Shown here piece by piece: positions 25,901 through 34,600 of a stretch of 64,000 bases of DNA. Made by a program: the position numbers and the translations under genes. The stretch is taken from the NCBI RefSeq assembly GCF_964340395.1, contig NC_135561.1, forward strand, positions 19,151,740-19,215,739, read 5' to 3'. Within the stretch, counting starts at the first letter, position 1, and every line of letters begins with the position of its first letter. The DNA comes from Glandiceps talaboti. Lineage: Eukaryota; Hemichordata; Enteropneusta; Spengelidae. The notes below the pieces were generated by a model, which worked only from the letters and a program-made list of their open reading frames with translations, did no database searches and was not told where the DNA came from.

Positions 25901-28543
25901 GCCACAGATAGCAAGTATGACTAGCCACAGATAGCAAGTATGACTAGCCACAGATAGCAAGTATGACTAGCCACAGATGGCAAGTATGACTAGCCACAGA
26001 TGGCAATATGACTAGCCACAGATGGCAATATGACTAGCCACAGAGAGCAAGTATATAACTAGCCACAGATGGCAAATATATAACTAGCCACAGATGGCAA
26101 GTATATGACTAGCCACAGAGAGCAAGTATGACTAGCCACAGATAGCAAGTATGACTAGCCACAGATAGCAAGTATGACTAGCCACAGATGGCAAGTATGA
26201 CTAGCCACAGAGAGCAAGTATATAACTAGCCACAGATGGCAAATATATAACTAGCCACAGATGGCAAGTATATGACTAGCCACAGAGAGCAAGTATGACT
26301 AGCCACAGATAGCAAGTATGACTAGCCACAGATAGCAAGTATGACTAGCCACACATGGCAAGTATGACTAGCCACAGAGTATAAGCAATTGACTAGCCAC
26401 AAACAGTAAATATGACTGGACACAGATAGTATAACAGTACTCGGGCATTAGCTTTCTTAGGCATATAGCGTCCTTCCTTGTATCAAGGAAGAAACATAGC
26501 AGAGATCACACAGGTGTAGATTAAAATGAATATAATTAAAGAAAACATGTGATAGGACTCCATTGGTGTGAAAAAATGGAACAAAGTTAGCATGTGTTAA
26601 AAAAAGTGGAAAGTTTGAAGAGAAATTTATCATACATACAAAATGTCGCCATCGATAGTATTAGTAAGAATCAAATCTTTTATAGACCAAGAAGTTTCTT
26701 TGTTTTTGAAAATGTGTTAAACAGGAATCGAGGCATGGGTTTGTAAATTTTAAAGTATCTAATACTTACATCAACTAATATTGCCTTAGCTGCAGCTGGT
26801 AGTCCCTCTGGTCTCTTTAAACTCAGTGGTTTAAATTGTAGTTTCAATAAAGACTCCCTGTCAAACTATCAGTGATTAATGAAATGAAAAAGAAAAAGAA
26901 TTATAGCCAGAAGATATTAATGTTTTACTAGTAGTGATAACAACTGCAAAATGGATGTGGAATCTAAGAAATATTCCCTCTGCACTGTAACATTACTGAA
27001 TATACAGTTAAATCCAAAACTCGGTTTTGCAGTATACTAATATATATGTTGCATGATATAATCACCTATTTTATCATATTTTTACTACATGCTTAAAATT
27101 CTTTACCTTTCTCTGGTGATGTGAACCATAACAGTTCATCATAAAAGGAGACCCTCTGACTGGTTGCCCACACACTTTGATATCTAATTTATAAACCCCT
27201 TTTTCTTCTGTTGTTAACTTAATGGTACTCGGACTCGCAGTTGTGACGATTTGGCTAACATCTCCACTTGGTGAAAATAGCATTGCTGTAATAGTACCAG
27301 TGTCTAGTGTTCCCGGCTTCCCATTCCTGTCTTTAGAGTGTACTTTCACTGTCAGCGTATCACCAACTTGAACATCGTCCTCAATACCACTAACACTAGT
27401 CTGGAAACCGACAGCTGCCGTTGTTGTAACTTTGCCAAATTTCTCAACTGTAGAACTACCAGTTACAACGAAGTCAAGATGACTATTTTCTTCAGGATAT
27501 GTGTTAACATCAGCAGACAATACATCACTTATAGAACGTTGCATGTCATCCTCCAGAACCAAAAACTGAGCTGGGCTTGCCAAATTGACTTGTAACTCTG
27601 CAAATTCCTTGGTATTTATTAAAGACTGTTCGGTAGTAGTCAGGGCACTTAGTTGTTTCTGTAGAACTTTCTGTTTGACTGAAAATGCCTGCTGGTGACT
27701 TTCTCTAGCTTCCTTCTGCATTCTCTGAGCATTTTGCATTAGTTTGTTCGCATGTTTGTTTATGGCTGCTTCACCCAATTTGTATTGTTTCTCAAGTTCA
27801 CACAATTCGGCCTGGACATCTTTTTGTGCACCTGCTACTTTCTTTCTTTTACTGTTTAACTTCTCGATCTGTTTCTGGAAACGTTCTTTCACTTCACACG
27901 CAGCGTCTTCCAGTGATATATATCGATGTTTAGGGTTTGGGTGTTGTGACAGAGCACATTTCAGACACATGATGATTTCACAAGTTTTACAGTACAGCTC
28001 AACCTGAGTGTCGGGATGTTTTTCGCAATACGCATGTGATTTTTCTATCATCGGATTTGTCCTCTTTTCTGACTCGAAGTCCTCAAGGGCCATTACGTTG
28101 TGCAGTTTTGTAAGTTTGCCTTTGCTGTGGACGTTGTTGCATCGTCCACACATATATTGTTCACATTCGACACATCTTTTCTTAGCAGCTCGGCTTGTAC
28201 ACGTGTCGCAGGGCACACTCCCCGCCTTCAAGTTTTCTTTGGGTCGCTCGAGGTGTTCCAAGAGCCCACGAAGTGTCGTATTCGACGCCAAACCCTTCAC
28301 TCCCCCAACTGGCAATGCCACTTGTTTACGGCAACACGGGCAGACAAGACGTCCATAATTTGTGTCGACCCACCGTTGCAAACAACCCTCACAGAAGCTG
28401 TGTTGACAGCTCAACACTTTCGGCGACGTATACACTTCGAAACATAATTGGCACGTTAGTAAATCGTCCTTCAGAGATTTACGAACGCCGTCGTCATCAG
28501 ATTCGTCAGAAGACGCCATTTCTGTATTTACCCTGCCGAACAA
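13765..28543 (-). CDS. TRIM45-like / eIF4G chimeric protein (RING, B-boxes, coiled coil, filamin, MIF4G, W2)
   Basis: Ten exons on the - strand: 28543-27107, 26865-26770, 22019-21819, 21118-20993, 20342-20172, 19306-19205, 16648-16463, 15622-15541, 14829-14683, 13946-13765. All have AG and GT at the borders. Junctions 1 to 7 are phase 0, the last two phase 1, and the joined frame is open for 909 residues. Residues 1-479 are a TRIM protein, 480-711 an eIF4G MIF4G domain, 712-751 a linker, and about 752-909 the eIF4G W2 domain. In known families the TRIM half is a ubiquitin ligase, and MIF4G docks eIF4A, eIF3 or RNA during translation initiation. The inferred role is a ligase attached to the translation machinery. 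The first exon could also end at its own stop (27074) if intron 1 is retained, giving a TRIM-only form of 489 residues. The fusion rests on splice phase and needs a transcript. Confidence 0.85.
13955..14206 (+). mobile_element. LINE 3'-end fragment in the last intron of the chimera
   Basis: One frame reads [18 protein letters not shown], the usual C-terminal motif of CR1/L2-like LINEs, followed by a stop and a TAA-triplet tail (about 14186-14205). It is heavily truncated and lies antisense to the gene, between exons 9 and 10. Confidence 0.65.
14683..14829 (-). CDS. Exon 9 of the chimera: W2 domain
   Basis: 147 bases, phase 1 to 1. [19 protein letters not shown] and [14 protein letters not shown] match the eIF4G sequence LLQKYL...[16 protein letters not shown]. 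Confidence 0.9.
15541..15622 (-). CDS. Exon 8 of the chimera: W2 domain
   Basis: 82 bases, phase 0 in and phase 1 out. [16 protein letters not shown] matches the very conserved eIF4G block VRALMTAVC. Confidence 0.85.
15900..16115. repeat. Short minisatellite (ATCTGTGCCAT... units)
   Basis: Repeats of the words TATCTGTGCC, CATTATAAT and TGTACTGTGCATGTTAATGC in shifting order, within the intron between exons 7 and 8. Confidence 0.7.
16165..16360. repeat. Three tandem ~64-bp units
   Basis: Units share AGTAAGATAGCCATTACGG and ACACATACACACATTC, three times in a row with few differences, within the intron between exons 7 and 8. Confidence 0.85.
16463..16648 (-). CDS. Exon 7 of the chimera: linker joining MIF4G to W2
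   Basis: 62 codons, phase 0 to 0. SIWVTRR continues MIF4G as NWVPRR does in eIF4G. A Gln/Tyr-rich stretch ([10 protein letters not shown]) follows, then [21 protein letters not shown], which matches the start of the eIF4G C-terminal domain. Since the two flank each other inside one exon, no MA3 domain can be encoded between them. Confidence 0.85.
16752..18262. repeat. 72-bp minisatellite, about 21 copies
   Basis: Each unit contains TTACAGTCTAAACATTACTA, CTAGGTCTATTTTTGTACAA and GTTATTTCTATATGTTC. Most units are exactly 72 bp; a few have small indels. It lies in the intron between exons 6 and 7 of the chimera. Because 72 is a multiple of three and one frame has no stop, long repetitive frames appear on the + strand, which I regard as an artefact. 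Confidence 0.95.
19205..19306 (-). CDS. Exon 6 of the chimera: last MIF4G helices
   Basis: 34 codons, phase 0 to 0. [12 protein letters not shown] matches the eIF4G block MDQYFNQMEKII, and the exon ends IIKLR where eIF4G has VLDLR. Confidence 0.85.
19706..20098. mobile_element. MITE with inverted ends in intron 5 of the chimera
   Basis: Left end AGGCGTTAAAAAAAACACAA...TGTGGTTCC; right end, read inversely, AGGCTAAATAAAAAAAGTTG...TTTGGTTCC. The left end is followed by ATAGGTGGGGTAGG and the right end is preceded by TTAGGTGGGGTCGGG, both on the + strand. No coding content. About 390 bp. Confidence 0.7.
20172..20342 (-). CDS. Exon 5 of the chimera: MIF4G HEAT helices
   Basis: 57 codons, phase 0 to 0. 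[11 protein letters not shown] and [16 protein letters not shown] correspond to the eIF4G blocks KFIGELFKLKML and LCRLLTTIGKDLD. Confidence 0.85.
20993..21118 (-). CDS. Exon 4 of the chimera: diverged MIF4G segment
   Basis: 42 codons, phase 0 to 0. It starts [19 protein letters not shown], equivalent to the loop after the YANMC helix in eIF4G. It is the least conserved part; the long charged linker typical of eIF4G is shortened here. Confidence 0.75.
21819..22019 (-). CDS. Exon 3 of the chimera: MIF4G HEAT helices
   Basis: 67 codons, phase 0 to 0. Segments such as [17 protein letters not shown] and [10 protein letters not shown] align with the eIF4G order (TEERLKGVIDLIFEKAI, YANMCRCLM). The exon is separated from exon 2 by a 4.7-kb intron filled by satellite DNA. 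Confidence 0.85.
22436..26415. repeat. Satellite of 22-27 bp units in two near-identical 1.9-kb halves
   Basis: About 170 units of the form GACTAGCCACAGATGGCAAG plus a short TAT or TATATAA spacer, inside intron 2 of the chimera. A second level is visible: about 22487-24430 recurs almost base for base at about 24430-26360, offset 1943 bp falling to 1920 after the loss of one unit, with only rare point differences (for example GTATGTGAC against GTACGTGAC). Confidence 0.95.
26770..26865 (-). CDS. Exon 2 of the chimera: start of MIF4G
   Basis: 32 codons, phase 0 at both ends. [11 protein letters not shown] and KRPEGLP match the conserved YDREFLLDFQF...KPEGLP opening of the eIF4G MIF4G domain. 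The acceptor is CACTGATAG and the donor GTAAGTAT. It lies only 241 bp downstream of the TRIM exon, which favours a single transcript. Confidence 0.85.
27107..28543 (-). CDS. Exon 1 of the chimera: RING, two B-boxes, coiled coil, filamin repeat
   Basis: 479 codons in one exon. A C3HC4 RING is formed by C31, C34, C46, H48, C51, C54, C68 and C71. B-box 1 runs about 110-150 (C112, C115, C124, C127, C132, C135, H139, H148) and B-box 2 about 168-212 (C173, H176, C185, C188, C193, C196, H201, H206). A coiled coil follows (about 215-325) and then a filamin-type Ig repeat (about 360-470) ending GSPFMMN. This order is that of TRIM45-like proteins. Two starts are possible, M1 and M9 ([10 protein letters not shown]). 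The exon ends at AGAAAG with a GTAAAG donor in phase 0. Confidence 0.9.
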
Positions 28544-28639
28544 CGCTGTACATTTCTGGGAATTCCGTGACTATTTGTCACGTGATTAGCTGACGACATT
28601 ATGAGAGAACCATTTATATTAGGGTAGAGCAGCACAGGA

Positions 28640-28760
28640 ACGCGTAATATTACGTTGCCTGGATCATGAGGATTTGTCCGGACAGATACGATTGAACTGT
28701 CCTATAATGTTGCTACGACTAAATAAGCGTATTCTCCATACACTATCCTCGCTTGATACA
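28640..28760. repeat. Dispersed repeat, related copy at 35757-35890
   Basis: Both copies read ATAATGTTGCTACGA, GTATTC.CCAT and CTCGCTTGATG/A in the same order and spacing. Diverged, so an old family. Confidence 0.6.
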
Positions 28761-29399
28761 AAGAAAAATGAGCAAGTACCTCATAACTCCTATCGCGAAT
28801 TTCTATACATCACATGATTGAACGTAACATACATTGACCCTATGTTTTTTTCTGTTTCTCCGAGCAGCTACCCAGTGGAACAGTGCCATCTCTGGTAAGA
28901 ATAAGCAAGTGTCTGGACTACATGACGGCGGCGGTGGTGGCGCCAACACTTGTTCACGAACAGAGCATTTTTTTCATGGCGGAAGTTATTCAAGTAGGCG
29001 GCTGAGAACATATTATTTAATTTCTGTAGAAGCCGGGAAAAGGGGTTGTTACCAAGAATCCAATAAAAACAAGATATAGAGGAGGAAAGGAGAGGCAGAG
29101 AAACATGAAGATGATTTTTTATTTTGCTTTACTTTCTATTTAGATCGACCGACATACCCATAGTTGCTAAGAAAAAAGTAATGAAAGCATTTTTTTTACA
29201 AATAGTGTCACCTTACCCTTACCAACTTTTCATAGAAAGTGGAATCCATCCTAACATTAATGGCTTCCTAAGGAAAAAGCTAAAACACTGTAAAAACTTA
29301 CGGAAAAAACGAATACATCCCTCCCGTCAGATCAACATTCACTTAATCAATTATCATGATTATATACAAAATATAACAGTAAGGGAGCAATCAGTGTTT

Positions 29400-29490
29400 A
29401 CGATCGGGGGGGCACCGGCTTAATTTGGGACTCAAAGAAGGGGGTCATCATTTTTACAAAGTGAATAGGGGGGGGTCACCTTATTTTCAA
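29400..29490. repeat. G-rich dispersed repeat
   Basis: GGGGGGGCACCGG, GGGGGTCATCATTTTTAC and GGGGGGGGTCACC in sequence, of the same family as 7117-7265 and 8570-8690. Confidence 0.6.
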
Positions 29491-30194
29491 CAACTATACG
29501 AAATCATGAACCACCCTGCTGTACTTAAATTTCCATACAACAAATGTATGTGCATACAATAAACCATAAACACATAAGAAATGAAATACCTTGAAATTTA
29601 CTGGATGGTCTGACTCTCAGGCTAACATCTGTGCCTCCATTGACCTGAACATGTTGATTTGCACACAAACATAGCCAATAGAGACACTCTTTCAAATAAT
29701 TTAATGAATTTGTATCTCTAAATGGCAACTGACATCCACTGTGCATGTTTTCCCCAAATTTTCTCACTTTCTACTTGTTTTATTATCATTTGATATGACT
29801 TGAAATGATTTAAACTTTTGAAACCCTAACATTACTGACTCTTTTACGATATAACTAAGTTGTGTTTTACTTCTGAATGGTGCTCTAATGGCCTTCAAAT
29901 GGTGTTCATTTTTCAAAAAGCTCTTACCGTGGGAGGGGGACACCCAACCTCCCCCCCCCCCGTGCTTGTATAGCAGGCGCACATGCGTAAAGCGTGCACT
30001 TCTCCCCATACTGTTTCCTGTTCTCTCCCTACTTTGAAACTTACTGAAACCCCTAGGTTTACAATTATATTAACTCCATTTCTAATATTGTACTTTACAA
30101 TTAGCTGAATTAATTTATAATGGTAATAGCACTCTCTAAATCCATCTTTGAAGCAAAATTACGCATCCCTATGCTAGCTGGTGCTTGTGAAGTA

Positions 30195-30400
30195 GCTATA
30201 TCTGAGATCTACGCGAGTGAGGTCGTCAAGCCCGAAAGAGTTCCCCCGGCACTCCGTCAGGACGTACGAACACAGTGCTTCATCCGGCCGAGGAGCGTGG
30301 TACAGAGGTACTCTGTATCATCTAATTCGCTATTCGACCTGACAGCCTCACTCGCGTACGTGTACGTACACCACTAGAACGAGCGCCTGTGGTCTATACT
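30195..30400. other. CpG-dense patch with inverted repeat
   Basis: More than a dozen CpG dinucleotides in about 200 bp, in a region otherwise poor in CpG. TACGCGAGTGAGG near 30210 is answered by the inverse CCTCACTCGCGTA near 30347. Either a GC-rich foldback element or a promoter island; the sequence alone does not decide. Confidence 0.45.
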
Positions 30401-31670
30401 TCACCCTAGCTATACAAAAATGCGAAAAAAAAGAAACAAAATGCAGTATTATGTGTATAGATGGAGTAAGTTGGTATATAGATGAAGTAAGATGTTGAAA
30501 TGGGTAAGGAAACGAAAAGAAAATAATCAATGGACGACCCTACGGGTTTGATGCTCATTTGTTCACCATGCAAGTAGTCAAAATAGCGTCCTGTAGTATT
30601 TGGAAGGTAAAAGTTGAAAATGGGGTAATCTTGGGTATATTTGGACAAAACTTCGTCCAAAGCGCCATGAGTCAGATAAAGTTTCGTCCATTGACTGATA
30701 TATATGTGGCTTTATTGTCAACGATCGTTTATTTATTTACACAAATACACCGACAGTCACACTCAAACAAGGTCACATTGATCCGTTGTCAGTGGCAACG
30801 TGGTTTACTATTACGTGTATGTGGTAAAAATAACTTTTGATAATAGGGTTTTGAAAATAATGATAATTATCCATATTTATTATATAATCAGAGTCCCTAT
30901 AGACATATGCAGAACTAACAATGACAACGAATTCGAAGTGGTAGGCACAATTTATCAGATGTACTTTGTGGGTCAAAAGTTAGGTCGACGGACGGTGGTG
31001 GGTTTAATTTTAATCACTCAAAAACAAGTTCGTGACATAGGTAGCGTAGCGCTCTCTACATCACATCACATGCTCTATCTTGAATCAAGTGAAGAAATAC
31101 AAAGCAGCAGTCGAGACGAGGTACAAATATAGAGACTACGTTTACGTAGAACTGGTAAGTAAAGGAATCAGTCCGTAGATCTGTTGTTTTACTACATGTA
31201 TTGTACCAAAGGTCAAAAAGCCTTACTTCTGCTATTAGTACAATGGTAACCATGGCAACACAGTGATTTATTTCGGTAAATACTTAACACTCATTTTTCT
31301 CTCGTTCACATTAACTTCATTTGAGATCATCAGCTTTATTTGTCATCATGATATGTTTTTTAGGACATTTCTTCACATTATGCTCGTCATATATTATACG
31401 GTGAATTGTGTACAAGCAACCTGATTTCACCTTTGTACCCATGTCAATATTATCGGTAACTGAAGTGTTGTATTTGAATACAATGCCTGTCATCAAATAC
31501 GTCATAAGTGACGAATCGTTGACATTTCTGATGATAGAAATCAGAGTAAAAGGTCTCACACGTCAATTATCATAGTTTTATTCGCCTATAAACTATGTGT
31601 TCTTCTGGTTATTGTTTGCTATTAATATATTTTCTTTATAATATATTTGTTTCTTTGTTTGTTCATATAG

Positions 31671-34600
31671 GAGTGACCCTATTTTTCAGTGAAGTCATCA
31701 CAACCGGAACCATGGAACACATTGCACCCGGTGTGTATTTAAGCAATAAACCACCCCTGGGGATGGTATACCAAGAGGTTTTGACCACGGTGAACGAAAT
31801 ATATGCACGAGCGATAGCGAGTGCATATATTGAGTTCACTGGTCAAAACCGAGTGGTATATCTTCCCCAGGGGGTGGTTTATCGCTATTATATTATACTA
31901 GTATATTGAAAATATCGAAAACAAAATAAGAACTAACGTTTTCTCGTTTCATATGCGCCTCTGTGACTAATTTGCATAACAATAACGCTGCTTTCAAGAC
32001 AGCTGATCTTGGCCTCAACGTGAACGTCGTGCAGCGACTGGATTTATTTTATCTGCTCGTCGTTTGTAGGGATAATCTGTACATTGATCGGCTTATTAAA
32101 AGTGCACAGTGATGAATAAACAACCTGTTTGACTCAAGGTATAAACTTCAAGTGGTTTATTGAATACATCGTGCTTCGATCGTTCCCGGCCGAATTCGCG
32201 ATTCGGTGAAGTGATAGACAGGTTGATATTTTACAATGTATTTATATTACTGGAAGTTACGTCAGTAGATCAAGTTTCGGGTTTGAGGATTTCCCTCTCG
32301 GATTGATGACTGATACTCTAGGACAGGATCCCAGACAAATTTCTATTTAGATTAATGGTAAGTCGGCCAGTGTAAGCTCTTTCACTTGCTTCATTTTTAT
32401 GACATGACAGGACAGGACAGGACAGGACAGCTCGCCATCCAGCCGTGCAGAGCTAGAGCTAGCGAGGCTGGGACCGATCTCGTGCATGCCTTGACCTTAG
32501 TACATGTAGGACAGTAGGAGGCGATGATTTGGACAATACGCGATGACTTGGTTGCTTCGAAATTTCCTTCATAATTTCTCATAAAATGTTGTCTCATTGA
32601 GAGAAAATCCTCCTCTGACACATTCGAAGAGTTCACTATCAGTATCACGGCGGACTACAACTCAACGCTCGTAGACGAACAAAATTTGGACGCGTGCCAG
32701 CCGTGCATTATCGCTCGTTTTAGACGCGCTAGTACGATGTCTAGACCAATCAGATCTCTCGATTTGCGCCATCAATATACTGGTATAATATAATTAAGCA
32801 ATAAACCACCCCTGGGGATGGTATACCAAGAGGTTTTGACCACGGTGAACGAAATATATGCACGAGCGATAGCGAGTGCATATATTGAGTTCACTGGTCA
32901 AAACCGAGTGGTATATCTTCCCCAGGGGGTGGTTTATCGCTATTATATTATACTAGTATATTGAAAATATCGAAAACAAAATAAGAACTAACGTTTTCTC
33001 GTTTCATATGCGCCTCTGTGACTAATTTGCATAACAATAACGCTGCTTTCAAGACAGCTGATCTTGGCCTCAACGTGAACGTCGTGCAGCGACTGGATTT
33101 ATTTTATCTGCTCGTCGTTTGTAGGGATAATCTGTACATTGATCGGCTTATTAAAAGTGCACAGTGATGAATAAACAACCTGTTTGACTCAAGGTATAAA
33201 CTTCAAGTGGTTTATTGAATACATCGTGCTTCGATCGTTCCCGGCCGAATTCGCGATTCGGTGAAGTGATAGACAGGTTGATATTTTACAATGTATTTAT
33301 ATTACTGGAAGTTACGTCAGTAGATCAAGTTTCGGGTTTGAGGATTTCCCTCTCGGATTGATGACTGATACTCTAGGACAGGATCCCAGACAAATTTCTA
33401 TTTAGATTAATGGTAAGTCGGCCAGTGTAAGCTCTTTCACTTGCTTCATTTTTATGACATGACAGGACAGGACAGGACAGGACAGCTCGCCATCCAGCCG
33501 TGCAGAGCTAGAGCTAGCGAGGCTGGGACCGATCTCGTGCATGCCTTGACCTTAGTACATGTAGGACAGTAGGAGGCGATGATTTGGACAATACGCGATG
33601 ACTTGGTTGCTTCGAAATTTCCTTCATAATTTCTCATAAAATGTTGTCTCATTGAGAGAAAATCCTCCTCTGACACATTCGAAGAGTTCACTATCAGTAT
33701 CACGGCGGACTACAACTCAACGCTCGTAGACGAACAAAATTTGGACGCGTGCCAGCCGTGCATTATCGCTCGTTTTAGACGCGCTAGTACGATGTCTAGA
33801 CCAATCAGATCTCTCGATTTGCGCCATCAATATACTGGTATAATATAATTAAGCAATAAACCACCCCTGGGGATGGTATACCAAGAGGTTTTGACCACGG
33901 TGAACGAAATATATGCACGAGCGACAGCGAGTGCATATATTGAGTTCACTGGTCAAAACCGAACATTTTACAATTTTACAATGTATTTATATTACTGGAA
34001 GTTACGTCAGTAGATCAAGTTTCGGGTTTGAGGATTTCCCTCTCGGATTGATGACTGATACTCTAGGACAGGATCCCAGACAAATTTCTATTTAGATTAA
34101 TGGTAAGTCGGCCAGTGTAAGCTCTTTCACTTGCTTCATTTTTATGACATGACAGGACAGGACAGGACAGGACAGCTCGCCATCCAGCCGTGCAGAGCTA
34201 GAGCTAGCGAGGCTGGGACCGATCTCGTGCATGCCTTGACCTTAGTACATGTAGGACAGTAGGAGGCGATGATTTGGACAATACGCGATGACTTGGTTGC
34301 TTCGAAATTTCCTTCATAATTTCTCATAAAATGTTGTCTCATTGAGAGAAAATCCTCCTCTGACACATTCGAAGAGTTCACTATCAGTATCACGGCGGAC
34401 TACAACTCAACGCTCGTAGACGAACAAAATTTGGACGCGTGCCAGCCGTGCATTATCGCTCGTTTTAGACGCGCTAGTACGATGTCTAGACCAATCAGAT
34501 CTCTCGATTTGCGCCATCAATATACTGGTATAATATAATTAAGCAATAAACCACCCCTGGGGATGGTATACCAAGAGGTTTTGACCACGGTGAACGAAAT

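Larger units (their letters stand above)
28544..31030. other. Intergenic region between the chimera and the two-pass membrane gene
   Basis: Both genes point away from this region, so both promoters should be here. No confident core promoter element was seen. Contents: a repeat at 28640-28760 related to 35757-35890, G-rich repeats (29400-29490, 29930-29962), and a CpG-dense patch (30195-30400). A possible 28-base exon (about 28865-28892, GTAAGA donor) is too short to support. Confidence 0.5.

Noticed and set aside
22436-26415. CRISPR-like regular array
   Set aside because: Units are contiguous with no unique spacers, and the host is an animal genome with spliced genes.
28008-28593. Open frames on the + strand opposite the TRIM exon
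   Set aside because: Antisense shadows of the RING/B-box coding sequence, without splice context or domains.
28865-28892. 28-base + strand exon (TACCCAGTGGAACAGTGCCA)
   Set aside because: It has an AG before and GTAAGA after, but it is too short and no partner exon could be matched by phase or homology.
30120-30377. 85-codon + strand frame as a gene
   Set aside because: Overlaps a CpG-dense inverted-repeat patch and shows no recognisable domain or splice context.
31595-31909. 104-codon frame continuing from MEHIAPG into the transposon
   Set aside because: The splice donor GTGTGT within GGTGTGTATTT matches the phase of the 35230 acceptor; the rest of the frame runs through the transposon palindrome.
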